Assembly (NCBI GenBank): GCA_016929015.1
Contig: JAFGJQ010000200.1
Coordinates: forward strand, 1-35,239
DNA from: Phycisphaerae bacterium
GTDB taxonomy: Bacteria > Planctomycetota > Phycisphaerae > UBA1845
Direction of reading: 5' to 3'
DNA: 35,239 bases
In this document: positions 8,711 through 15,859 of the stretch, one piece after another
Layout: every line of letters starts with the position of its first letter
Numbering within the stretch: the first letter of the stretch is position 1
Made by a program: the position numbers and the translations under genes
The notes under the pieces: model-generated
Told to the model about the DNA's origin: nothing
The model's input: the letters and a program-made list of their open reading frames with translations, nothing else
The model's database searches: none

Positions 8711-8929
8711 GTGCTGTGGGAGTGGTTGATTGTTCTGGCGGCGGTGGGAATCGCAGGGGTGTGGTTCGCGCGGTACGTCTATCGCCGCGTCCGGCAGGGC
8801 CCCCGCGCCAACTGCGCGACCTGCGACCGACGGAGCCTCGCCTGCCGGCCCGAACTGGTGCAGATTCAACCCGAGGCAGAACCGGGAGGTCACCATGCCC
8901 GTGGAGATCGAGGCGAAGCTGAAGGTTGA
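8711..8929 (+). CDS. Small FeoB-associated Cys-containing membrane protein
   Basis: The 72-residue product has one membrane segment (WEWLIVLAAVGIAGVWFARYVY, residues about 3-24), a basic stretch, and a cytosolic CATCDRRSLAC motif at about 35-45 (C-x2-C-x6-C). Small proteins with one helix and clustered cysteines next to feoB form the FeoB-associated Cys-rich family; some feo operons carry FeoC at this place instead. It starts with GTG, and AAGGAG lies ten bases upstream (8695-8700). It overlaps the next gene by 35 bases, so the end of this frame is constrained by the CYTH start. The acidic, Gly-rich tail after residue 50 may be a by-product of that overlap. Possible role: FeoB assembly or metal/redox sensing, inferred from position and cysteines only. 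Confidence 0.65.
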   Translation: MLWEWLIVLAAVGIAGVWFARYVYRRVRQGPRANCATCDRRSLACRPELVQIQPEAEPGGHHARGDRGEAEG

Positions 8930-9497
8930 ATCGCTGGAAGCCGTACGGGAGAGGCTGCAGGCGGTGGAGGCCGTGTTCGTCCGCGACGTGACGGAGCGGA
9001 ACCTGCAGTACGACAGCGCGGACGGCCGGCTTCGGCGAGGTGATTCCGTACTCCGGATTCGCTCGCTGGAAGTCCACCGCGGCGCCGCCCTGCCGGCCAC
9101 GCTCACCTACAAAGGCCCGCGCCTGCCCGGCCGCGTGAAGCACCGCACCGAGATCGAGTTGGCCGTTCCGGACGCCGAGTCCGCCACCGGTCTGCTGGAG
9201 GCCCTGGGCTACGTTCGCCTGTGCCTGCTGGAGAAACGGCGGGAGACCTGGCAACTGGAATCCTGTCACGTTGAGCTGGACGAGCTGCCATACCTGGGCT
9301 CGTTCGTCGAGATCGAGGGCCCGGACGAAGCGAGCATCACCCGCGTGCAGCAGAGACTGGGCCTTTCCGACCGCCCGCACATTCCGCAGGGCTACATCGC
9401 GCTGCTGCACCAGCACTGCCAGTCCCACGGCCTGCCCTTCGCCGAAATCACCTTCGCCCGCGCCGCCGAACACACCGGCACCCGGAGCGAGCCGTAG
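8895..9497 (+). CDS. CYTH-domain protein (CyaB-like, class IV cyclase/triphosphatase family)
   Basis: The 200-residue protein belongs to the CYTH superfamily, beta-barrel enzymes that act on triphosphates (CyaB adenylate cyclase, thiamine triphosphatase). The signature ExExK is present at residues 4-8 (EIEAK). Other tunnel residues appear in order: DSADGRL with RRGDSVLRIR, TYKGPR, HRTEIEL, LEKRRETW, and VELDELPYLGSFVEIEGP, the last being the typical CyaB-type C-terminal strand pair. The sequence covers one full CYTH domain and nothing else. ATG 8895 is preceded by GGGAGGT at a good distance; the frame upstream overlaps the small FeoB-associated gene and is not used. It is co-transcribed with feoB by position, though no functional link to iron is obvious. 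Substrate cannot be told from sequence. Confidence 0.85.
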   Translation: MPVEIEAKLKVESLEAVRERLQAVEAVFVRDVTERNLQYDSADGRLRRGDSVLRIRSLEVHRGAALPATLTYKGPRLPGRVKHRTEIELAVPDAESATGLLEALGYVRLCLLEKRRETWQLESCHVELDELPYLGSFVEIEGPDEASITRVQQRLGLSDRPHIPQGYIALLHQHCQSHGLPFAEITFARAAEHTGTRSEP

Positions 9498-9509
9498 GCG
9501 TGTTCTTGT

Positions 9510-9534
9510 AGATCCCGCCTGCCGGGCGGGATCT
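9510..9534 (+). terminator. Hairpin after the iron operon
   Basis: A perfect ten-base-pair stem AGATCCCGCC / GGCGGGATCT with a five-base loop TGCCG lies 12 bases after the CYTH stop. No T-run follows, so it may be a factor-assisted terminator, an mRNA-stabilising hairpin, or a dispersed palindromic repeat. Confidence 0.45.
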
Positions 9535-9561
9535 GAGCGGTCGGTTGACCATCACGTGGAA

Positions 9562-9586
9562 AGGCCCCTTCCGGCAGAAGGGGCCT
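9562..9586 (+). terminator. Second hairpin after the iron operon
   Basis: A perfect nine-base-pair stem AGGCCCCTT / AAGGGGCCT encloses the loop CCGGCAG. It follows the first hairpin by 27 bases. The 3' side reads GTATTCGG, so it lacks the T-run of an intrinsic terminator. A double hairpin between a gene end and a promoterless stretch is consistent with transcription termination or 3'-end protection. Confidence 0.45.
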
Positions 9587-9988
9587 GTATTCGGCGGTGC
9601 GGAACAACGCCCCCCAGAGACTCAGATTGGGCCAAGGTCTTTGACATACCTCATAGGTCACTGGGTGTTCCTCGCAGCTTCTGCCGGCGACGCTTCGAGT
9701 CGGTGCCTCGTCGAATCGTTCCGAGTTCTCTTGTCGCGGCATACGCCGCAGCGGAGATTCCCTCGTTCTTCGCCCATATCCGTGATGTCCCATTCTTCCG
9801 TCCCCAAGGAGTCTCCGCCGCATGGAATCGCGGATCATGCCGCTTTATGCGACAGAATTCGGACGGCTGCGCGTTGCCGCGTCCGGCCGGCGGCGATACC
9901 ATTCCGCCCCCGGGGCAGGCGGGGCGGGCTCACCCTGCTCGTCACCGTCCGAGAGAAGTCGGATCGGTTGGATTTGGGAGTTATTGTC
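9587..9988 (+). other. Leader region upstream of argF
   Basis: About 400 bases without a convincing gene. The frame of argF stays open upstream to 9545 but its translation has no carbamoyltransferase sequence, and base use changes at 9989. A TTGACA occurs at 9641-9646 but no matching -10 box is found 16-18 bases downstream. No arginine-operator pattern could be recognised by eye. The argF promoter should lie here. Confidence 0.4.
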
Positions 9989-10927
9989 ATGGCCGTCAAT
10001 CTCAGCGGGCGCAGTTTCGTCAACATGAAGGACCTGAGCACGGAAGAGGTCTGGGAGGTCCTCAAGACCGCCGAGGCACTCAAGCTGGAGCGTTTCCGCG
10101 GCCAGCCGCACCCGGTGCTGGCGGGCAAGACGCTGGCCATGATTTTTCAGAAGCCCTCGCTGCGCACACGCGTCTCGTTCGAGGCGGGGATGACCCAGCT
10201 CGGCGGGCACGCGATTTACCTGGCCCCGTCGGACATCAAGCTGGGCGAGCGTGAAACGACGGAGGACATCGCGCAGGTGCTGTCCCGGTTTGCCGATCTG
10301 ATCATGGCCCGCACCTTCGGCCACGACATCGTGGAAGACCTGGCGCGCTACGCGACCTGTCCGGTGATCAACGGGCTGAGCGAGCGCGAGCATCCCTGCC
10401 AGATTCTTGCGGACATGCAGACCATCTGGGAGAAACGCGGCCGCCTGGAGGGCCTGACGTGGGTGTACGTCGGCGACGGCAACAACGTGGCCCACTCCAT
10501 CATGTACGGTGGCGCGCTGATGGGCATGCACGTGCGCATCGCCACGCCGGCCGGTTTCGAGCCGGACGGCGAGATCACCGCTGACGCATCGGCCATCGCC
10601 GGGACGAAGGGCGGTTCGGTCACCGTCGGCAATGATCCGCTAGCGCTGTCGAAGGACGCCGACGTGCTGTACACCGACGTGTGGGCCAGCATGGGCCAGG
10701 AGGCGGAGGCCCAGAGCCGGCGCGGCAAATTCCAGGGCTTCCAGATCAACATGAAGCTGGTGAAGACGGCCCGGCCGGACGTGGTGATTCTGCACTGCCT
10801 GCCCGCGCACTACGGCGAGGAGATCGACTACGAGACTTCCCGGCTGCCCAACTCGGCCATCTTCGACCAGGCGGAGAACCGCCTGCACGCCCAGAAGGCC
10901 CTGATGGTGCTGCTGGCCCGCCGCTGA
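9989..10927 (+). CDS. argF: Ornithine carbamoyltransferase
   Basis: This 312-residue enzyme makes citrulline from ornithine and carbamoyl phosphate in arginine synthesis. The carbamoyl-phosphate site reads KPSLRTR at 55-61, a known variant of STRTR. HPCQ is at 135-138. The ornithine site includes DVWASMG at 230-236 (the SMG loop) and HCLP at 269-272. GDGNNVAHS near 162-170 is the domain-2 loop of ornithine rather than aspartate carbamoyltransferases. Length is normal for OTC. ATG 9989 is preceded by GGGAG eight bases upstream. The gene stands alone; the next gene is convergent and begins its stop 38 bases downstream, with no other arginine genes in view. The acetylornithine/succinylornithine variants of Bacteroidetes have other substrate-loop residues, so the standard enzyme is the better call. 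Confidence 0.93.
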   Translation: MAVNLSGRSFVNMKDLSTEEVWEVLKTAEALKLERFRGQPHPVLAGKTLAMIFQKPSLRTRVSFEAGMTQLGGHAIYLAPSDIKLGERETTEDIAQVLSRFADLIMARTFGHDIVEDLARYATCPVINGLSEREHPCQILADMQTIWEKRGRLEGLTWVYVGDGNNVAHSIMYGGALMGMHVRIATPAGFEPDGEITADASAIAGTKGGSVTVGNDPLALSKDADVLYTDVWASMGQEAEAQSRRGKFQGFQINMKLVKTARPDVVILHCLPAHYGEEIDYETSRLPNSAIFDQAENRLHAQKALMVLLARR

Positions 10928-10965
10928 GGCGAAGGAATATCCCGCGAGAACAAGGTGAAGTTTCT

Positions 10966-11925
10966 CTACATCTTCGGCTTCGTGACCGGTTCCGGCGCCG
11001 GCTGGGTTGTCTGCCCGTACGGTTCGGCCACCCAGGGCCGGCTCATGCGGTCCAGGCCCGTGTCACGCAATTCCTTGTAGCCGATGAGCTGCAGGCCGCT
11101 TTTTTCGATGGCGGCCTGGAAGGCCGGGCTGCACAGCATGTCCGTTTCGCCCTGGCGATGGGCGGCCATGTTCTCCAGCCCGCCGGGGTTCAGGTCCGTC
11201 ATGGCGGCCATTTCGGGCGTGTTCAGACCGGGGTGGATGACGAACAGGTACAGCTTGGGCTCTTTGAGCCCCTCCATGATCCGGATGCCTTCGGTGAGCT
11301 TGTCCTGCGGGGCGGCGCGGTAGACGCTGGGGGCGTCGATTTCGCCGAAGTACCGGGAAACCCCGAGCTTGAACTCGGCCGCCAGCCGTTCGACCACCTG
11401 CTGAAGCTTCGGCGTGGACATGGCCGTCCCCATGTGATAGTCGACGTAGGAGACAGGCAGGCCCTTATCCAGGGCCAGCTTGATCTGGGCCCGGAGTTCC
11501 TTTTCGACCTCTTCCGTCTTGGGTTTGTGGGCGAAGAACGTGGCCCGCGAGGGGAAGAACCGGCCGTGCTCATCGACCAGCGACGGCACTTCGCTGTACG
11601 GCAGCACGGGCCCCCAGCGATACTCACGCCACTCCGCGTTGAGGGTCAGATGCACGCCGACACTGACTTCAGGATGCCGGCGGAGAATTTCCACGGCCTC
11701 GTCCAGCCACGGCGTCGTCACGATCACGGAAATGGACGTACACACACCCTCTTCCAGCACGCGTTTGGCCGCCTGGTTGGCGGCATGGCAGAAGCCCACG
11801 TCATCCATGCGGATGATGAGACGCGGCGCACTGGCAGCTTCGGGGGTCGCCTGGGCCGCCGGATCGGCGACGGTCCAGACACCTGCCAGCCCTCCGGCGA
11901 GCACGCACAAAAACGTCCACGTCAT
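10966..11925 (-). CDS. Exported YdjC/ChbG-like polysaccharide deacetylase
   Basis: The 319-residue protein opens with a signal peptide (MTWTFLCVLAGGLAGVWTV…AQA, cleavage near residue 26). The rest resembles the YdjC/ChbG family, whose members remove acetyl groups from chito-oligosaccharides using a divalent metal. Family motifs are visible: RLIIRMDDVGFCHAAN (two Asp, metal and catalysis), SISVIVTTPW, GVHLTLNAEW (metal His), and YVDYHMGTAMS (further His). IHPGLNTPEM near residue 237 is the C-terminal conserved His region. The E. coli enzyme is cytoplasmic, so the signal peptide makes this a secreted or periplasmic form. ATG 11925 has AGGGAGA upstream at a good distance. It lies beside an exported GH127-type glycosidase across one lipoprotein gene, hinting at glycan breakdown, but the genes are on opposite strands and substrate is unknown. 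Confidence 0.8.
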   Translation of the reverse strand: MTWTFLCVLAGGLAGVWTVADPAAQATPEAASAPRLIIRMDDVGFCHAANQAAKRVLEEGVCTSISVIVTTPWLDEAVEILRRHPEVSVGVHLTLNAEWREYRWGPVLPYSEVPSLVDEHGRFFPSRATFFAHKPKTEEVEKELRAQIKLALDKGLPVSYVDYHMGTAMSTPKLQQVVERLAAEFKLGVSRYFGEIDAPSVYRAAPQDKLTEGIRIMEGLKEPKLYLFVIHPGLNTPEMAAMTDLNPGGLENMAAHRQGETDMLCSPAFQAAIEKSGLQLIGYKELRDTGLDRMSRPWVAEPYGQTTQPAPEPVTKPKM

Positions 11926-12111
11926 GATGCAGTCTCCCTTCGCGCACCAACACGCAACATGAATATCCATCATGTGCCGTGCCGACGCAAGGCGGCCGAC
12001 AGGCTTGGGGTGTCCCGGTAGGACCGGGATTCCAGCCGATCGCTCGTGTACTCGCACCTATCGAGCTGTCCCGACGCGTGTCCATACAGACAGGCGGGCT
12101 GCGCGCGGGCG

Positions 12112-12139
12112 TTGCCGGACGGCGCGGGATGGGTATGCT
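12112..12139 (+). promoter_or_regulatory. Candidate sigma70-type promoter for the lipoprotein gene
   Basis: TTGCCG (12112-12117), a 16-base spacer, and TATGCT (12134-12139) resemble a -35/-10 pair. The ATG is 34 bases downstream of the -10 box, with GGAGG in between, so this is a plausible conventional promoter with a short leader. Confidence 0.4.
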
Positions 12140-12173
12140 CTGGCGCGGTGAAATCCGGGTGGAGGACACGTCC

Positions 12174-12977
12174 ATGATTCACTCTCATTCGCGAATGTGT
12201 GGTGCGGCTGGTGTGCTGTGTGCCTTGGCCGCCTGCACGATGTCGGGTGGGTGCGCGCAGCCGTACAAGAACATCGTCCGGCCGGTGCCCAAGATGTCGC
12301 TCCTCTCGCCGGAACTGGAGAACCTCAGCGACTTCAAGGTCGAGACCTACCTGACGGCAGATGCCCGTCCCGTGTTTCCCACCACCCTGGCCGTGGCCAA
12401 GATGCCGTCATCCGAACGCCGGTACTATCGTTCCGCCGAGGACCGGAAGAACGACCCGGTGGAAATGCTCCGCGGCGTCGAGGCGGAAGGCTGGCGAAGC
12501 CTGCCCGGCGATCTGCGGGCGGGCGGCACGCGGGTTGTGGAGCAGGTCCAGTTGGTCAGTCCGCTGGTTGCGCCGACGCCGGTGACCCTCAAGGGCCTGC
12601 GGGATGCGGCCGCCCTGCTGCACGCTCCGTTGCTGTTTGTCTACGTGCAGGACGACCAGTCCAGCGAGGGCTACAACGACGCGGCCATGGCATACTGGAC
12701 GCTCGTCGGATTGTTCGTCGTGCCCGGCCACACCGTGGGCCACTACACGGTCTGCCAGGGCGTGCTGGTCGACACGCGCAGCGGCTTCATTCTGGCCACG
12801 GCCGAGGGCGAGGCGCTGCGCGAGGAGAATGTCCTGCCCGGCGCCGTGGATATCGCCGCCGACCGCGTGCGGCGCGAGGCGCAGGCCGCGGCCGTGGCTG
12901 ACCTGCAGACCGAGTTCCGCCAGACACTCGTCCAGTTGGCCGCCACCCGCGGCGTTTCGAACGACGTTGCTCCGTAG
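12174..12977 (+). CDS. Hypothetical lipoprotein
   Basis: I do not recognise a named family. The 267-residue protein has a lipoprotein-type signal: a short basic start, a hydrophobic stretch (AAGVLCALAAC) and a lipobox either LAAC (Cys near 21) or MSGGC (Cys near 27). The mature part is soluble with mixed alpha/beta character. A central piece, HAPLLFVYVQDDQ, then AYWTLVGLFVVPGHTVGHYTVCQGVLVDTRSGFILATAEG, looks like a strand-rich domain with a short hydrophobic segment. The last 60 residues are a charged helix rich in Ala, Arg and Gln. ATG 12174 has GGAGG nine bases upstream; the longer frame upstream overlaps the divergent deacetylase start and is not used. It is probably on its own transcript; the next gene starts 144 bases later. 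Confidence 0.7.
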   Translation: MIHSHSRMCGAAGVLCALAACTMSGGCAQPYKNIVRPVPKMSLLSPELENLSDFKVETYLTADARPVFPTTLAVAKMPSSERRYYRSAEDRKNDPVEMLRGVEAEGWRSLPGDLRAGGTRVVEQVQLVSPLVAPTPVTLKGLRDAAALLHAPLLFVYVQDDQSSEGYNDAAMAYWTLVGLFVVPGHTVGHYTVCQGVLVDTRSGFILATAEGEALREENVLPGAVDIAADRVRREAQAAAVADLQTEFRQTLVQLAATRGVSNDVAP

Positions 12978-13121
12978 GGGCGGCGGGCAACGGGCCCACG
13001 CGCGAGTGAGAATCAGCGCGACGGGTGAGGAGTAGAGAAACGCCATCGGAAAGCGTCGGTCAGTCGTGCCGGCCGCCCGGGACGATCCGCCGTTGATTGC
13101 GCGTTGCGGAGGAGAAGCCAT

Positions 13122-15029
13122 ATGACAGAGCGCGTCACATATCCGGCCGTGCTCGTCGTAGCGGTCGTGGCCGTCGCGATCGGCCCGCCTGCCGGGGTCG
13201 GGGCCGCGGAGGTCAAGATGAAAGAGGATCCGTTCACGCCCTTGCCGCCCGGGTCGGTTGTGTTCCAGGGCTACCTGGAGGGCCACATCCAGAACTCGAT
13301 CAATCACTGGAACAAGGGCGTGGTGCCCTACGCCGACCTTGTGCAGATGTTCCGCACGGGGCGTTCGCTTTTTGCCCAGGGTGAGATGTGGGGCAAGGCC
13401 GTCCGCTCGGGCTGCATGTTCTACCGGTACACGAAGGATCCGGAACTCAAACGGATTCCTGCAAAAACGGTCGCCGACCTGCTCACCACGCGTCGGGCCA
13501 ACGGCAGCATCAGTTGCTCGGACGTGGCCGCGCAGCCGGACGGACCGGGAGGCGAACTATGGGAGCGCAAGTACGTCCTGCTGGGCCTGGACGGCTACTA
13601 CGAGAACGTGGAGAAGGACCCGGCCGTCTTGCAGGCGATGATCGATCTGGCGGACGTCACCGTCGCCCAGGTCGGGCCCCCGCCCAAGGTCCGCATCGTC
13701 GACCAGGGCTGGAGCGCCAACCATATCGAATCCAGCACGATCCTGGAGCCCATGCTGCGCCTCTACAAACGGACGGGGCGACAGAGCTACCTGGAGTTTG
13801 CCCGGTACATCGTGGAGGAGGAAGGCGGCGCGAAGGGGCACCGGATCATCGAGGAGGCGCTGAACAACACGGACCCCTACAAAATCGGCGGGGTGTACCC
13901 GAAGGCGTACGAGATGCTGTCGCTGTTCGAAGGCGTGATCGAGTATTACCGGGTCACCGGCGACGAGCGATGGAAGAAGGCGGTGCTGACCCTCTACCGC
14001 AACGTGCGCGAGAAAGAGATCACCATCATCGGCAACGGCGGCGGCGACCAGCCGTACCATCCGAACGTCTGGGGCGAGGCGTGGGACAACACGGCCCTGG
14101 AACAGACCAACCCCGACATGAAGCGGATGATGGAAACCTGCGTGGGGGTGACCTGGCTCAAGCTGTGCAGCCAGATCCTGCGTTTGACCGGAGACCCCTC
14201 CGCGGTCGATGAGATCGAACGGTACGCCTACAACGGCCTGATCGGGGCCATGAAACCCACCGGGGACGGCTTCAGCTACGTGAACCTGCTCAACGGCGTC
14301 AAGACGAATCCGGAAGGATGGGGCGCCGTCGTCAACAACGTGCACGTAACCTGCTGCAACTTGAACGGCCCCATGGGGCTGGCGTACCTGCCCTTTGTCG
14401 CGGTGATGAACTCCCGGACCGGGCCGGTGATCAACCTGTACAACGCCTGCACGGCCACCGTGTCGACGCCGGCCGGCCGCACGGCCCGCCTGGAAATCGC
14501 GACCGATTATCCTCGATCGGGGAAGATCACCGTCATCGTGAAGCCGGAGGCCCCGGAGAAGTTCTCCATCCGGCTGCGGATTCCAGCCTGGAGTGCCTCA
14601 ACGGAGTTGAAGGTGGGCGGCGACGAGGTCCGCGTGATGCCGGGTACGTATGCCGACATCGAGCGCACCTGGTCGGCGGGAGATCGGATCGAGTTGACGT
14701 TGGACATGCGCTGTCGATTGCTCGACTCGCCGCGCGGCAGCAATCGGGCGGGGGACAACCATCAGGCGCTGATCCGCGGCCCGGTGGTGCTGGCCCGGGA
14801 CGAGAACCTGGACCCCGACTACAACAAGCCGGTCAACATCGCGGCTCGGGGCGGTTACGTGGATGTGGTGCCGGTCGCCCCGACGCTGCCGAGCAGCCAC
14901 ATGCAGTTCCGCGTGCCGACGGCCGACGGGTCCTTCATCCAGATGGTGGACTACGCCTCGGTGGACAACTGGACCGGCAAGCACATTTGCACCTGGCTCC
15001 CCAAACCGCCGCCCGCCACGCAGCCGTGA
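13122..15029 (+). CDS. Exported GH127-type (DUF1680) beta-L-arabinofuranosidase-like glycosidase
   Basis: The 635-residue protein has a signal peptide (cleavage near AGVGAAE, residue 29), an alpha/alpha-barrel region (about 50-430) and C-terminal beta domains. It matches glycoside hydrolase family 127 / DUF1680, whose founding enzyme HypBA1 cuts beta-L-arabinofuranosides with a zinc-bound Cys as nucleophile. The zinc site is visible: METC with E338 and C340, and HVTCCNLNG with C411 and C412; the first Cys of the pair is the nucleophile in HypBA1. Other conserved pieces are VYPKAYEMLSLFEG, ETCVGVTWLKL, and NGLIGAM. ATG 13122 has GGAGGAG close upstream. The substrate need not be arabinose; DUF1680 is broad. 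It is followed 26 bases later by a small zinc-ribbon membrane protein with its own -10 box, so the operon probably ends here. Confidence 0.85.
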   Translation: MTERVTYPAVLVVAVVAVAIGPPAGVGAAEVKMKEDPFTPLPPGSVVFQGYLEGHIQNSINHWNKGVVPYADLVQMFRTGRSLFAQGEMWGKAVRSGCMFYRYTKDPELKRIPAKTVADLLTTRRANGSISCSDVAAQPDGPGGELWERKYVLLGLDGYYENVEKDPAVLQAMIDLADVTVAQVGPPPKVRIVDQGWSANHIESSTILEPMLRLYKRTGRQSYLEFARYIVEEEGGAKGHRIIEEALNNTDPYKIGGVYPKAYEMLSLFEGVIEYYRVTGDERWKKAVLTLYRNVREKEITIIGNGGGDQPYHPNVWGEAWDNTALEQTNPDMKRMMETCVGVTWLKLCSQILRLTGDPSAVDEIERYAYNGLIGAMKPTGDGFSYVNLLNGVKTNPEGWGAVVNNVHVTCCNLNGPMGLAYLPFVAVMNSRTGPVINLYNACTATVSTPAGRTARLEIATDYPRSGKITVIVKPEAPEKFSIRLRIPAWSASTELKVGGDEVRVMPGTYADIERTWSAGDRIELTLDMRCRLLDSPRGSNRAGDNHQALIRGPVVLARDENLDPDYNKPVNIAARGGYVDVVPVAPTLPSSHMQFRVPTADGSFIQMVDYASVDNWTGKHICTWLPKPPPATQP

Positions 15030-15043
15030 CTACCGCAGCGCGG

Positions 15044-15049
15044 TATACT
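15044..15049 (+). promoter_or_regulatory. TATACT -10 box abutting the start codon
   Basis: TATACT ends six bases before the ATG at 15056. Because transcription starts about six or seven bases after a -10 box, the mRNA should begin at or next to the AUG. The same TATACT-N6-ATG arrangement precedes the paralogous gene at 19264. There is no ribosome binding site in between. Confidence 0.5.
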
Positions 15050-15055
15050 GCCCCC

Positions 15056-15541
15056 ATGCGACGACGCTCCCGGACAAGGCGGGTTCTGAAGTGGATGGGG
15101 CTGGTGGCGTGCCTGGTGACGGTGCTGGTGTTTCTGTCATCATTGGTGTGGTCGGTCGGGTTCTGTAGGTTGGCCGATGAGGGGCGTGAGAGTCTGAGCA
15201 TTGGCACACTGCCCGGAGAACTGGCCTACGTCTTGGGCAGATACTATGTAGCTTGCCCTCAGACGGACGAAGGACTTCATGTCGCTCCGGCCTCAGAGTT
15301 CATGTGGACTTCGAAGGACCTGCTGGCTTCGCCGGTGGTGAAATGGACAGTCAATTCCTACGGAGCCCAAAGCGTTTACGTCAGCGTGCCGTTGTGGTTC
15401 GTCTCTCTCGTGTTCGCTATCCCCACCGCCATCCTCTGGTACCTCGACCGCCGCCCGCCGAAGGGCCATTGCCAGAAGTGCGGCTATAACCTCACCGGCA
15501 ACGTGTCGGGCGTGTGCCCAGAGTGCGGCCATTCGATATGA
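15056..15541 (+). CDS. Small membrane protein with C-terminal zinc ribbon (copy A)
   Basis: This 161-residue protein has a very basic start (MRRRSRTRR), a first membrane segment (about 14-35), about 70 residues of predicted outside domain, a second membrane segment (about 108-128), and a C-terminal ribbon: GHCQKCGYNL followed by VCPECGHSI, a C-x2-C…C-x2-C zinc-binding pattern. By the positive-inside rule the ribbon and N-terminus face the cytoplasm. This ribbon type is common in planctomycete proteins of unknown function. The first 18 residues and the RRPPKGHC…CPECG end are almost the same as in the protein at 19264, while the middle is not alignable by eye. The stop overlaps the next start as ATGA (15538-15541), the same coupling as between the 19264 gene and its MATE transporter. 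No function can be assigned. Confidence 0.75.
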   Translation: MRRRSRTRRVLKWMGLVACLVTVLVFLSSLVWSVGFCRLADEGRESLSIGTLPGELAYVLGRYYVACPQTDEGLHVAPASEFMWTSKDLLASPVVKWTVNSYGAQSVYVSVPLWFVSLVFAIPTAILWYLDRRPPKGHCQKCGYNLTGNVSGVCPECGHSI

Positions 15542-15627
15542 AGCAACCTTCCATGGCCGTGCTGGTTCACAAGAGCGTTCGCCGCACGCTGTTCGGCATG
15601 GCGTTTCCGATGCTGGCCGGCACGTTC
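15056..15627 (+). repeat. Duplicated cassette, copy A
   Basis: This segment is a partial direct repeat of 19264-20330. Three blocks are nearly identical in DNA: the first 56 bases of the zinc-ribbon gene (three differences seen), the ribbon-coding end (around 15455-15525), and the start of the MATE gene, including 42 identical bases at 15586-15627 against 20289-20330. The parts between the blocks have diverged or been replaced. Confidence 0.75.
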
Positions 15628-15702
15628 CAGATGTTCCTCGATTTGAGCGAGCTGGGGATTTCCACGTGGGCGGCTGTCATTGCCATCGAGATTGTTGAGT
15701 AG
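15538..15702 (+). pseudogene. Truncated MATE transporter remnant
   Basis: The 54-codon frame begins MKQPSMAVLVHKSVRRTL and matches the first 30 residues of the intact MATE-type protein at 20241 (MKQSSAAVLVQKSVPRTL), through FGMAFPMLAGTF. After that the match stops and the frame runs on for 24 unrelated residues to TAG at 15700-15702. The DNA is identical over 42 bases right up to the break at 15627, so the break is sharp and fairly recent. The remnant retains the ATGA overlap with the upstream zinc-ribbon gene. It cannot be a transporter; it might still be translated as a one-helix peptide. The remaining 430 residues of the transporter are not found downstream. Confidence 0.8.
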
Positions 15703-15740
15703 CGGGGCGAAGCCGCTTCAGTCAGGAAGCGCTGCATACC

Positions 15741-15773
15741 AAACCGGCGGATCGCCCTTCGATCCACCGGTTT
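15741..15773. terminator. Hairpin between convergent transcripts
   Basis: Arms AAACCGGCGGATCG and CGATCCACCGGTTT pair over 14 positions with a single mismatch around a five-base loop CCCTT. The stem ends in AAA/TTT, giving a short T-run on both strands, as expected of a bidirectional terminator. It sits between the MATE remnant (plus) and the end of the subtilase gene (minus). Confidence 0.65.
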
Positions 15774-15859
15774 CTCAAGAAAGCGTCTCTCGCTTTGGGG
15801 CGTGATGGGGCACCCGTCTGGCCCGCCGTCCCGTCGGAGGTGCTACGTTCATGCGGGGC

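Noticed and set aside
9641-9669. TTGACA as an argF promoter
   Set aside because: The -35 box is perfect but the position 17 bases downstream reads GGTGTT, which is not a plausible -10 box.
9545-9988. Upstream in-frame extension of argF
   Set aside because: No carbamoyltransferase sequence, and a good ribosome binding site lies just before ATG 9989; family length is matched without it.
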